NCBI GenBank assembly: GCA_038323575.1 | Contig: JBBQHB010000014.1 | Coordinates: 1-64,000, forward strand | Source of the DNA: CAINVV01 sp038323575 | GTDB taxonomy: Bacteria > Bacteroidota > Bacteroidia > Bacteroidales > Prolixibacteraceae | Length of the DNA: 64,000 nt | Reading direction: 5' to 3' | In this document: positions 7,443 to 16,423 of the stretch, one piece after another | Layout of the letters: each line of letters begins with the position of its first letter | Position numbering within the stretch: position 1 is the first letter of the stretch | Program-made: the position numbers and the translations under genes | Notes under the pieces: generated by a model | What the model saw: only the letters and a program-made list of their open reading frames with translations | Database searches by the model: none | Told to the model about the DNA's origin: nothing

Positions 7443-10241
7443 ATGAAAAGATTTAAGCGCCTCTTTTTTTTCACTTTGCTAATAGGTCTGGCAGCATTCG
7501 GATGGATGAGTTTTCTACCGGCTGGAAACAGTTCCCTGCCGGGATGGCCCAAAATAACGAAAGAAACCAAACCCTGGAGCCGCTGGTGGTGGATGGGAAG
7601 CGCTGTTGATGAAGCCAATCTCACCGACCTTATTTCTAAATATGGGAAAGCAGGTTTCGGCGGACTCGAAATCACACCGATTTATGGAGCAGTGGGTTAT
7701 GAGACAAAATACCTCTCCTATCTTTCCCCTGAATGGATGAAAATGCTCGACGTGTCTGTCCGTGAAGCCGGGAAAAACGAGATGGGCATCGACATAAATA
7801 CAGGAACGGGATGGCCGTTCGGAGGTCCGCAAATCGCCCCGCAGATTGCTGCTTCAAAACTGATTCTTCAGAAGTATTCGCTCAAAGAAGGAGGAAAATT
7901 CTTCGAAAAGATAATCCCTACCGATCCGAAACAATTGGAGGCTGGTGCCCGGCTGCAGGCTGTAACCGCTTACGGACCTAACGGGAAAATAAAGGATCTG
8001 ACCCTGTTGGTCAAGTCCAACGGAACACTCAACTGGACGGCCGAGAAGGGTGATTGGGATATATATGCCGCATTTTGCGGGAAGACCCTTATGAAGGTCA
8101 AAAGGGCAGCGCCAGGGGGCGAGGGATTGGTATTTGATCATTTTTCAAAAGAGGCCCTTAATGTTTACCTCTCAAAATTTGATTCTGCCTTCCAGGATTC
8201 CAATCACGGCGTCGGGACATTCTTTAACGACAGCTATGAACTTTCCGGGACCAACTGGTCTGCATCAATCTTGAGTGAATTTCTGAAAAGACGCGATTAC
8301 CCGCTTCAGCCTCATTTGCGTGAATTGGCCGAAAAGAAACCGACATCCGAAATATCGCAAAGGGTGCAAAGTGATTACCGCGAGACTATTTCCGATATGC
8401 TGCGTGAAAATTTCACACAGTCCTGGACAAAATGGGCACATGACTTAGGCAGTAAAACCCGTAACCAGGCACACGGCTCACCCGGAAACCTGCTCGATCT
8501 GTATGCAACAGTTGATATTCCGGAATGCGAAACATTTGGCAGCAGCAAATTTGATATCCCCGGTCTTCGCCGCGACAGCGCCGATATCCGCAATGTCGAT
8601 CCGGACCCGGTGATGATGAAATTTGCCTCTTCCGCTGCCAATGTTTCGGGCAAAAAATTGTCTTCATGCGAAACATTTACCTGGCTGGCCGAACATTTCA
8701 GGGTCTCTCTTTCACAATGCAAGCCTGAACTGGAACAGGCTTTCCTGTCGGGGGTCAACCATATCTATTACCACGGAACCGCCTATTCACCGTCGGATGC
8801 AGGCTGGCCGGGCTGGCTTTTTTATGCATCAGTTAATTTTTCACCATCCAATACCTTCTGGCCGCATATTAACGGCCTGAACGATTACATTACCCGCTGC
8901 CAGTCGGTGCTTCAAAGCGGTGTCCCCGACAACGACCTGCTCGTCTACTGGCCTGTTTATGACATATGGATGAATCCTGCCGGTTCCGACCTTCAACTCA
9001 CCATCCATTCCATCGACAGGTGGTTGTATCCGACTCCTTTTTGCAAGGATGTAAAAGAATTGATGAAGCAGGGTTATTCAGTTGATTTTGTTTCGGACAG
9101 GCTGCTCAACGGTCTTTCCGTTAAAAACGGAATAATCACTACAAATTCAGGCAGTTCCTATCGCAGCCTGGTAATACCGGCCAGCCAGTATATGCCGGTT
9201 CCAACGCTTAGGCGAATCCTTGAACTTGCCCGGCTAGGAGCCGAAGTTATTTTCCAGCAAATGCCGGAAGATGTTCCCGGGTTGAAAAATCTGGAGGCCA
9301 ACAGGCAGCAAAGGAAGGAGTTAATCAGGAGCATTAAACTTACTCAGGTCGCTGAAAATGTTCAGTCTGCCAAAACCGGTGCCGGCGAAATTGTACTGGC
9401 TCCAAACATCCGGACGGCGCTTGAATTGAAAAAGATAGGTCGCGAAACGCTTACTGACCTGGGTCTCAAATATATCTGCCGGAAAAGTGAACAGGGGGTC
9501 TACTACTATTTGGTGAACCACTCTGCTGAAGTTTTTGACAGCTATCTGCCGCTGAATAAAAATGGCAAAAGCTGCGTGCTGCTTGATCCTCAGTCAGGTT
9601 TGACCGGGGTTGCCCGGACGAAGGAGGAAAACGGTAAGTTAAACGTCCGCCTGCAGTTAAGTCCGGGAGAGGCGATATTCGTGTTGGTAACTGAAAGTAA
9701 GGTTAATGGTGCAAATTGGAAATACCTGGATAAACCGCTTTCCCCGATTGAAATGGCAGGTCCGTGGACGTTGAAATTTACGCAGGGTGGTGCTGCTGTT
9801 CCAATGACTGCTGAACTAAGCCAGCTGGTCTCGTGGACAGAATTGCCTGATCCTGCAGCCCAAAATTATTCCGGATCAGCAAAATATTCAGCAACTTTTA
9901 AATTACCAGGAAATTTGGCCGGGGAATATCTGCTCGATTTGGGTAAAGTGTGCGAAAGTGCCCGGGTTTGGATTAACGGTCAGGATGCGGGAATCCTCTG
10001 GAGTATTCCTTTTACTGCCAAAATCAGGAGATTTCTCAAACCCGGAACAAATATCATTGAAATTGAAGTCGCCAACATGATGGCCAACCGTATCCGGCAA
10101 ATGGATCAGCAGCAGGTTCAGTGGCGCAATTACCACGAAATAAATTTTGTGAACATCGACTACAAACCGTTTGATGCATCAGGCTGGAAACCGATGACCT
10201 CCGGTTTGCTCGGACCAGTGACACTGATTCCTTTTAATTAA
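7443..10241 (+). CDS. GH106-type alpha-L-rhamnosidase, secreted
   Basis: A 932-residue enzyme resembling glycoside hydrolase family 106, which removes alpha-L-rhamnose from rhamnogalacturonan and related glycans. An N-terminal hydrophobic segment (FFFTLLIGLAAFGWMSF) is a signal peptide or anchor. The GH106 N-terminal hallmark PWSRWWWMGSAVDEANL appears at about residue 43, followed by GGLEITPIYG and INTGTGWPFGGPQIA (about 119-133). The central catalytic region includes the ETFTWLAEHF segment. The C-terminal 150 residues look like a galactose-binding beta-sandwich (LLDLGKVCESARVWINGQDAG). It may be transcribed with the upstream symporter. With the GH105 and CE12 enzymes nearby it argues for rhamnogalacturonan as the regional substrate. 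Confidence 0.85.
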   Translation: MKRFKRLFFFTLLIGLAAFGWMSFLPAGNSSLPGWPKITKETKPWSRWWWMGSAVDEANLTDLISKYGKAGFGGLEITPIYGAVGYETKYLSYLSPEWMKMLDVSVREAGKNEMGIDINTGTGWPFGGPQIAPQIAASKLILQKYSLKEGGKFFEKIIPTDPKQLEAGARLQAVTAYGPNGKIKDLTLLVKSNGTLNWTAEKGDWDIYAAFCGKTLMKVKRAAPGGEGLVFDHFSKEALNVYLSKFDSAFQDSNHGVGTFFNDSYELSGTNWSASILSEFLKRRDYPLQPHLRELAEKKPTSEISQRVQSDYRETISDMLRENFTQSWTKWAHDLGSKTRNQAHGSPGNLLDLYATVDIPECETFGSSKFDIPGLRRDSADIRNVDPDPVMMKFASSAANVSGKKLSSCETFTWLAEHFRVSLSQCKPELEQAFLSGVNHIYYHGTAYSPSDAGWPGWLFYASVNFSPSNTFWPHINGLNDYITRCQSVLQSGVPDNDLLVYWPVYDIWMNPAGSDLQLTIHSIDRWLYPTPFCKDVKELMKQGYSVDFVSDRLLNGLSVKNGIITTNSGSSYRSLVIPASQYMPVPTLRRILELARLGAEVIFQQMPEDVPGLKNLEANRQQRKELIRSIKLTQVAENVQSAKTGAGEIVLAPNIRTALELKKIGRETLTDLGLKYICRKSEQGVYYYLVNHSAEVFDSYLPLNKNGKSCVLLDPQSGLTGVARTKEENGKLNVRLQLSPGEAIFVLVTESKVNGANWKYLDKPLSPIEMAGPWTLKFTQGGAAVPMTAELSQLVSWTELPDPAAQNYSGSAKYSATFKLPGNLAGEYLLDLGKVCESARVWINGQDAGILWSIPFTAKIRRFLKPGTNIIEIEVANMMANRIRQMDQQQVQWRNYHEINFVNIDYKPFDASGWKPMTSGLLGPVTLIPFN

Positions 10242-10301
10242 TAAACCGATGTGAAATGAGGCTTATCAAGCATTATAGTTTCATATTTTTTTCATAAATG
10301 A

Positions 10302-11218
10302 ATGAGCAACATAGAACTACATAGTCAACAAATCATTTCAGGTATTTTACAAATTATTGAAACAGCCCGGAAACAAGTTGCGGTTTATGTAAATTCGGAA
10401 ACGACATTACTGTATTATGAAATTGGGAAATATCTAAGGTTGCTAAAGCTTATGACGATGAAATTATTGCGACACTGTCGCAACATTTGAGTTGGAGTCA
10501 TTTTATTGAATTATCCGGCATTGAGAATGAATTAAAAAGAGAGTTTTTTACTCAACTTTGTGTATTTGACAAATGGGGTGTAAGAGAACTCCGTGATAAA
10601 ATAGATTCGATGCTTTTTGAGCGAACTGCTATAGCAACCAAACCTGAGAAAACAATTAAAAATGAACTTAACAAACTTGCGAACAACAAAGAAATAAATC
10701 CCGATTTTGCTTTTAAAAACACCTATGTTTTAGATTTTTTTCAACTTCCTAATCAATATTCCGAAAAAGAATTAGAGGACGCACTTTTAGATAATATTGA
10801 AGCATTTATTTTAGAACTGGGTGTTGGTTTTGCGTTTGTAGAACGGCAGAAACGAATTTCAATTGATGCCGTTGACTATCATTTAGATTTGTTATTTTAT
10901 CACCGAAAGCTCAAGCGACTGGTTGCCATTGACCTAAAACTCGGTAAATTTAAACCAAAACACAAAGCTCAAATGGAATTATACTTAAGATGGCTGCAGA
11001 AGTACGAAATGCAGGAAGGGGAAGAAAAACCCATCGGGCTATTGCTGTGCAGCGAAGGCAATACCGAGCATGTTGAACTGATGATGCTTGACGAAACTGA
11101 CATCCGGGTAGCACATTACCTCACCGAATTGCCTAGCAAAAAATGGTTTGCCGACAAACTTCACCGTGCACTGGAAATTGCTAGAATGAACACAACAGTA
11201 GCCCCAAAGATAGAATGA
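10302..11218 (+). pseudogene. Frame-broken DUF1016 (YhcG/PDDEXK) nuclease-family gene
   Basis: Two adjacent frames together encode a DUF1016 protein. The first (10302-10490) has the N-terminal part ending in LLYYEIGKYL. The second frame continues from about 10439 as VAKAYDDEIIATLSQHLSWSHF and runs to 11218 with the PDDEXK-like region (VDYHLDLLFYHRKLKRLVAIDLKLGKF). The switch lies near 10430-10440. Compared with remembered family members the joint is about five residues short, so a small deletion with frameshift is likelier than a single-base error. The C-terminal nuclease half is otherwise intact and could be expressed from an internal start. DUF1016 proteins often travel with restriction and other accessory genes; the neighbouring AT-rich orphan fits that. 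Confidence 0.82.
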
Positions 11219-11255
11219 TCGGAGATAAGGATAATTTAAAGGAAAAGAGATTTGA

Positions 11256-12131
11256 ATGAATAAAACGGAGTTTCTCAATAGTTCATCGATACAAGATTTT
11301 GTCGAATGGATTTCTTTGGAGTTGGATGCACCAGGTTCTTTTGAGCATAAATATGTAATGAGGCGTCCTAAAGGTAGAGTCTGGATTTGCAATTCTATTT
11401 TCTCTGCATTTGAGAATTATAATTGGCCGTTTACATGTAGGCATCCATTAAGCAATTCCCCAATAAAAGGTAACACATTTGAGGAAAGTAAGACATTGCT
11501 TGATGAACTAGCGGAAGGGTTACATGATAGTATATATCAAGATAATATCGAGTTATGCCAAAAGTATTGTTTTGCAGTTTTAGAATGGGGCGGGGTATTG
11601 CCAAAAAATAGGAATAAAGTTTTAAATATAGGTTCTAATATCTCAATGTATTTAAGGAATACAGGTAATAGATTAAATCCAGACACATTCGATACAGAAG
11701 ATTACAATGAAGACATCATTATGAATGCTGGTTTTACCAAAATATATTCATTGTTAATTGATAATTTTGTAATATATGATGGTCGTGTTGGGGCGGCATT
11801 AGGACTTTTGGTTAGAAAATTTTGTGATGAAAAAGGATTATTAAATATACCAGCAGAATTATTATTTGCTTATGGCAATGCACGTGGAAAATATGACGCT
11901 ACGGTTCAGAATAGAAGAAATCCGAGTAATAAGAAGTATAGATTTCCTGTTCTTGGAAATGTGTATTGGAAGCATACGGATAATAATCTAAGAGCTAATT
12001 GGTTATTGAAGGAAATTATAGATAAAACTGATTCGGGTTTTAAAGGATTAAATCCCAGCTTTCAGTTAAGGGCTTTTGAAGCAGCATTATTTATGATCGG
12101 ATATGATGTTTTGGAAGTTGAAACTTCTTAA
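11256..12131 (+). CDS. Hypothetical protein, AT-rich accessory gene
   Basis: I do not recognise this 291-residue protein. It has no signal peptide or membrane segment and looks soluble. Notable stretches are WICNSIFSAFENYNWPF near residue 48, IYDGRVGAALGLLVRKFC near 172, and FPVLGNVYWKHTDNNLRANWLLKEII near 230. The gene is clearly more AT-rich than the flanking glycoside hydrolases and begins 38 bases after the broken DUF1016 gene. Together they look like a small accessory insertion between GH106 and GH105-CE12. Co-residence with a DUF1016 nuclease hints at a defence or DNA-related role, but that is inference. The 116 bases to the next gene are AT-rich without visible signals. Confidence 0.7.
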   Translation: MNKTEFLNSSSIQDFVEWISLELDAPGSFEHKYVMRRPKGRVWICNSIFSAFENYNWPFTCRHPLSNSPIKGNTFEESKTLLDELAEGLHDSIYQDNIELCQKYCFAVLEWGGVLPKNRNKVLNIGSNISMYLRNTGNRLNPDTFDTEDYNEDIIMNAGFTKIYSLLIDNFVIYDGRVGAALGLLVRKFCDEKGLLNIPAELLFAYGNARGKYDATVQNRRNPSNKKYRFPVLGNVYWKHTDNNLRANWLLKEIIDKTDSGFKGLNPSFQLRAFEAALFMIGYDVLEVETS

Positions 12132-12247
12132 TTACAGAAACACAACCTAAAAAGTAATTAACTGAACTCTGTTATTTTAAATTATTTAAAGTATGGAAAA
12201 TAGGGGTGATATATTAATAGCCAATAAATTAATTAAGTAATTTCGAT

Positions 12248-14878
12248 ATGGGGAAGTATTCAGGTAAACTTACTAAAATTTTTCTGACGGGACTGATGGC
12301 TTTTAGCTTCTCACCAAATTTGCAGGCACAGAAAATAAATGACTCCAATACGCCTCTTCACCTGATGGCGCCTGCCTATGATACCCCTTACGGGAAACCT
12401 GAGGTGAAAAGCATCACGGCAGTACTGGATAGAATATACTCCTATCTAAATCAGACCACCCCGATGGTTATGGTCAACAAAGTGACGCAGGCCGAAATGA
12501 CAGATTATTCAATGATTGATGAGAATACCATTTTCAAACCGGGCGATTTTAGGCTGCTGAGTTATGAATGGGGCGTCACTTATGCCGGAATGTTACTGGC
12601 ATCGCAAGCCACCGGTGATCCGAAATATGCGGCCTATACCAAAAACAGGCTGAAATTTCTGTCTGAAATCCGTCCTTCGTTTTTAAAACTGGAAGAGAAA
12701 CAACCCGGTGTGCGACATGCCATGTACCGCACGCTTCACCCGCAGGCGCTTGATGACTGCGGCGCCATCTGTGCAGCGATGATCAAAACCCGGCGTCAGG
12801 GTTTTGAAGGAGATCTGAATCCGATGATCAATACTTTCATTGATTATATTACAGCCAAAGAGTTTCGTTTTCCCGACGGTACACTTGCCCGCAACCGTCC
12901 CCAGCCCAACTCACTCTGGCTCGACGATCTCTTTATGAGCGTTCCTGCCCTTGCCCAAATGGGTAAATTAACAGGTGAGCAGAAATATTATGACGATGCA
13001 GTCAAACAGACTGCACAATTTTCATCCCGCATGTTCAACAACGAGAAAGGACTCTTTATACATGGCTGGATTCTGGGGATGAACGAACATCCGCAGTTTC
13101 ACTGGGCAAGGGCCAATGGCTGGGCTGTCATGACCATGGTTGAGCTTTTGGAGGTTCTGCCCGAAAATCACCCGGGACGCCCTCAGGTGTTGGAATTGCT
13201 CCGCAAACACATTCGCGGGCTGGCTAATTACCAGTCGTCCAAAGGTTTTTGGCACCAGTTGATCGACCGCAACGACTCCTACCTGGAAACCTCTGCGACA
13301 GCAATTTACACCTATTCGATTGCACGTGCCATCAATCGGGGATATGTCGACGGCAAAGTTTATGGTCCGATGGTCTGCCTTGCCTGGAATGCCGTAGCAT
13401 CCAAAGTGAATGAAAAAGGACAGGTAGAGGGAACCTGCGTGGGCACCGGTATGGGATTCGATCCGGCATTCTATTATTACCGTCCGATAAATGTTTATGC
13501 TGCACACGGTTACGGTCCGGTATTGCTGGCTGGCGCCGAAATGATCGCTTTGGTAAAGAACCATAAAATTGAGATCAACGACAGCGCTGTTCAACTGTAT
13601 GATGATAAAGACATTACAACCAAAGCGAGAAATTTTGATTTCGGGTCCGGTATTGTGAAAGAAGGATATGAACAGATCACCGAAAAATCGCTTTATTCTT
13701 CTGAAAAAGGGTTTGGTTTAATTCCTTCCGGGGAAATGGAATCCGGCGAAACCGGCTCCAAAGATCTGCTGTCCGGCGATTTCCTCGGTAGTAAAAAACC
13801 TTTCTATTTTGCCGTGGCGCTTCCCGAAGGGCACTACCTGGTTACCCTGACTTTGGTCGGACCAAAAGATGGTTCTTCCACTACCGTGAAGGCCGAATCA
13901 CGGCGTTTGATGCTTGAAAATATCAATACTGCGAAAGGGAAAACGGTACAAAAAACAATTGTTGTTGATGTGCGTACACCTAAAATCAGTGACACGGAAC
14001 AGATTAGACTGAAAGACCGCGAACTGAATTACCTGAACTGGGACAACAAATTAACACTCGAATTCACTGGGGAGCATCCATGCGTTGCCGGCATTGAAAT
14101 AAAAAAAGCCGATGACCTTCCTACCATCTTTTTGGCCGGTAATTCGACAGTCACCGATCAGGAAAATGAACCTTGGGCCTCCTGGGGACAAATGTTCCCG
14201 CGGTTTCTGAAACCTGAAATTGTTGTAGCCAATTATGCCGAATCGGGCGAAACATTGCTCGCCTTCAAACGGGAGAAGCGGCTGCAGAAATTGTTGAGCC
14301 AAATGAAAGCGGGTGATTACTTGTTCATTGAATTTACCCACAACGACCAAAAACCCGGTGGTAATCACCTTGATGCCTTCACAACCTACAAGGAGGAACT
14401 TAAAAAGTACATTGTCGAAGCACGGAATAAAGGAGGCAAACCTGTACTGGTGACTTCGATGCACCGCCGTAAGTTTGATGCGAAAGGCCAAATCATCAAC
14501 ACGCTGGACGATTATCCCGAAGCGATGCGCCAGACGGCCCGAGAAGAAAATGTACCGCTGATCGACCTCAACGCCATGAGCAAACAGTTTTACGAAGCAA
14601 TGGGACCGGAAAATTCGAAAAAGGCATTCGTTCACTATCCGGCAAACACCTTTCCTGGTCAGGACAAGGCGTTGGCAGATGATACTCATTTCAATCCTTA
14701 TGGGGCTTATGAATTGGCTAAATGTATCGTCAAAGCCATCCGCGAAAGCAAGATGGAGCTTTCCAAATATCTGCTCGATGGTCTGCCGGATTTTGATCCC
14801 GCTCATCCCGATCCGTTCGATGCTTTTCATTGGTTTGAAACTCCCAATGTTAAACTGTTGAAACCAGAAGGTAATTAG
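12248..14878 (+). CDS. Secreted GH105 - CE12 fusion (unsaturated rhamnogalacturonyl hydrolase + acetylesterase)
   Basis: An 876-residue two-enzyme protein with a signal peptide ending around NLQAQK. Residues about 35-450 form a GH105 (alpha/alpha)6 domain, which removes the 4,5-unsaturated galacturonyl residue left by rhamnogalacturonan lyases; WLDDLFMSVPALAQ places the likely catalytic Asp near residue 226. Residues about 455-620 form a beta-sandwich linker. Residues about 625-860 are an SGNH/CE12 rhamnogalacturonan acetylesterase with FLAGNSTVTDQ (nucleophile Ser633), FIEFTHNDQKPGG, and DDTHFNPYGA giving the Asp-x-x-His pair (811 and 814). One polypeptide could deacetylate and trim the same oligosaccharides. 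A palindromic hairpin follows ten bases after the stop. Confidence 0.88.
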   Translation: MGKYSGKLTKIFLTGLMAFSFSPNLQAQKINDSNTPLHLMAPAYDTPYGKPEVKSITAVLDRIYSYLNQTTPMVMVNKVTQAEMTDYSMIDENTIFKPGDFRLLSYEWGVTYAGMLLASQATGDPKYAAYTKNRLKFLSEIRPSFLKLEEKQPGVRHAMYRTLHPQALDDCGAICAAMIKTRRQGFEGDLNPMINTFIDYITAKEFRFPDGTLARNRPQPNSLWLDDLFMSVPALAQMGKLTGEQKYYDDAVKQTAQFSSRMFNNEKGLFIHGWILGMNEHPQFHWARANGWAVMTMVELLEVLPENHPGRPQVLELLRKHIRGLANYQSSKGFWHQLIDRNDSYLETSATAIYTYSIARAINRGYVDGKVYGPMVCLAWNAVASKVNEKGQVEGTCVGTGMGFDPAFYYYRPINVYAAHGYGPVLLAGAEMIALVKNHKIEINDSAVQLYDDKDITTKARNFDFGSGIVKEGYEQITEKSLYSSEKGFGLIPSGEMESGETGSKDLLSGDFLGSKKPFYFAVALPEGHYLVTLTLVGPKDGSSTTVKAESRRLMLENINTAKGKTVQKTIVVDVRTPKISDTEQIRLKDRELNYLNWDNKLTLEFTGEHPCVAGIEIKKADDLPTIFLAGNSTVTDQENEPWASWGQMFPRFLKPEIVVANYAESGETLLAFKREKRLQKLLSQMKAGDYLFIEFTHNDQKPGGNHLDAFTTYKEELKKYIVEARNKGGKPVLVTSMHRRKFDAKGQIINTLDDYPEAMRQTAREENVPLIDLNAMSKQFYEAMGPENSKKAFVHYPANTFPGQDKALADDTHFNPYGAYELAKCIVKAIRESKMELSKYLLDGLPDFDPAHPDPFDAFHWFETPNVKLLKPEGN

Positions 14879-14887
14879 CTGATGCTG

Positions 14888-14922
14888 AATTGACGGGGTG
14901 ACTCTGAGTCACCCCGTCAATT
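14888..14922. repeat. 35-nt perfect palindrome, copy 1
   Basis: Left arm AATTGACGGGGTGACTC, one central base, then its exact reverse complement. It lies between the GH105-CE12 stop and the GH27 pseudogene and could act as a terminator hairpin, although only three T residues follow. Near-identical elements lie at 18368-18402 and 23304-23334. Confidence 0.9.
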
Positions 14923-14952
14923 TGCCAGAAAAACACTTCAATAAATTTCAAA

Positions 14953-16150
14953 ATGAAAAAATGTAGTTTGATTTGCATCTTCCTGATTATCCTTAGTTTG
15001 CCTTTTTTTGGCCAAGATTTGCCAGTTACGAAAAGTGACTTTCATTCCTGGACGCCCTCTCCTCCATTGGGGTGGAACAGCTGGGATTGTTATGGTCCCA
15101 CGGTCGTGGAAAGTGAAATCAAAGCCAATGCAGACTACATGGCTTCCCACCTGAAGAAATTCGGATGGGAGTACATCGTTATCGACATCCGTTGGTATGT
15201 CGATAACGACAAGGCACACGGGTACAACGAAAAAGATCCCTCCTTTGTGATGGACGAATATGGACGTTTTCTGCCAAGTCCGGTCAGGTTTCCCTCTGCT
15301 GCCAACGGAGCGGGATTTAAACCAATTGCAGATTATATCCACAGCAACGGACTAAAATTCGGAATCCATATCATGCGCGGAATTCCGAAAGAGGCAGTAA
15401 TGAGGAATACTCCTGTCCTGGGAAGCAAGGTAAAAGCTGCAGATATTTACAACACAGACCAACTTTGCAAATGGCTGAAAGATATGTACACCGTTGATGC
15501 TCAAAAAGAAGGTGCCCAGGAATATTACAACGCTCTCTTTAATCTTTATGCCTCGTGGGAACTGGATTTTGTAAAAATCGACGACCTCTCCGCACCTTTT
15601 TACCATCAGGATGAAATTGAACTGATCCGCAAAGCCATCGACCAGTCAGGCCGGAAAATTGTGTTGAGCACCTCGCCGGGTGAAACGCCGGTTGCAAACA
15701 GGGATCACATTGCCGATCACGCCAATATGTGGCGGATTGTCAATGTGATCCCTCTTTTCGATATTCCGCTCACCAATGATGTTTGGCGGCAACATGCCTG
15801 ATAATGATGAATTTACTTTGTCTCTTCTGACAAACAAAGAGGTGTTGGCAGTTAACCAGCACAGTACCGGTAACCGGCAGTTGTTTAGCAAAGAAGGTAA
15901 AATTGCCTGGACAGCTTCCGATCCTAAAACCGGCGACAAATACCTGGCGCTTTTTAATACAAATGATTCAAAAGGGGCCAAAGAAGATGCTGCAGAAATT
16001 GCGGTTGACCTTAAACAAATTGGAATAAAGGGAAACTGCTTTGTAAAGGATTTGTGGACAGGAAAGAAAGTCGGAAAATTCAACGGAGAATTTGTCCCGG
16101 TAGTCAAATGCCATGCATCCCGACTTTACAGAATCTCAGTAAAGAAGTAA
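14953..16150 (+). pseudogene. GH27 alpha-galactosidase with internal deletion and frameshift
   Basis: The first frame (14953-15801) encodes a signal peptide and the N-terminal barrel of a GH27 enzyme: PPLGWNSWDCYGP, YIVIDIRWY, and LDFVKIDDLSAP with the nucleophile Asp. It reads correctly to ANMWRI near 15739 and then runs out of homology. The second frame resumes as SIFRSPMMFGGNMPDNDEF from about 15765 and continues through the C-terminal beta domain to 16150. The missing part, roughly 65-70 residues by comparison with remembered GH27 sequences, includes the SDD segment with the acid/base Asp and the PDADMLPLG region. The product cannot be an active galactosidase. The junction lies within about 15740-15757. 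Confidence 0.88.
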
Positions 16151-16175
16151 AAGGGAATGGTGATAAACACTTTGT

Positions 16176-16202
16176 AACCGGACGAGTGCAACTCCGGTTT
16201 TT
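16176..16202 (+). terminator. Terminator-like hairpin after GH27 remnant
   Basis: Stem AACCGGA / TCCGGTT with a 10-base loop, closing into a run of T. It is part of a block of hairpins between 16176 and 16331. Confidence 0.5.
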
Positions 16203-16228
16203 CGCCACGAAGTGGCAGTATTACCTAG

Positions 16229-16262
16229 CCCAGGGCAAGCGACGAAGGAGCGTCACCCTGGG
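16229..16262. repeat. REP-like inverted repeat
   Basis: Arms CCCAGGG (16229-16235) and CCCTGGG (16256-16262) around a spacer containing GACGAAGGAGCGTC, which can itself pair partly. It resembles dispersed repetitive extragenic elements seen in other Bacteroidota, from memory. A short open frame across it encodes nothing recognisable. Confidence 0.55.
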
Positions 16263-16283
16263 TTAAGAGAATTAATGGATCCA

Positions 16284-16331
16284 CCGTCCGCGGTAGCACA
16301 TAGTAGAAAGTTGTTGGATTTTTTCGGACGG
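16284..16331. repeat. Inverted repeat CCGTCCG / CGGACGG
   Basis: Seven-base perfect arms at 16284-16290 and 16325-16331. The right arm is within TTTTCGGACGGAAG, a 14-base string found again at 62998-63011 before the HlyD-type gene. The remaining bases to 16423 are AT-rich and may hold the GH105 promoter, which I could not place. Confidence 0.5.
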
Positions 16332-16423
16332 AAGAATAAATAATGAATGAAGAGCATTATATATAAAAAAGTGAATATTAATTCAATACGTCAAAAATAT
16401 TTTAAATCAAATTTTCATCACCT

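Noticed and set aside
13022..13594. 190-codon minus-strand frame in the GH105 part
   Set aside because: Antisense shadow of conserved GH105 coding sequence.
14051..14830. 259-codon minus-strand frame inside the GH105-CE12 gene
   Set aside because: Antisense shadow of a gene with clear motifs on the + strand; its composition follows the complementary codons.
16054..16266. 70-codon frame across the end of the GH27 relic and hairpin block
   Set aside because: Runs through inverted repeats and has no resemblance to any protein.
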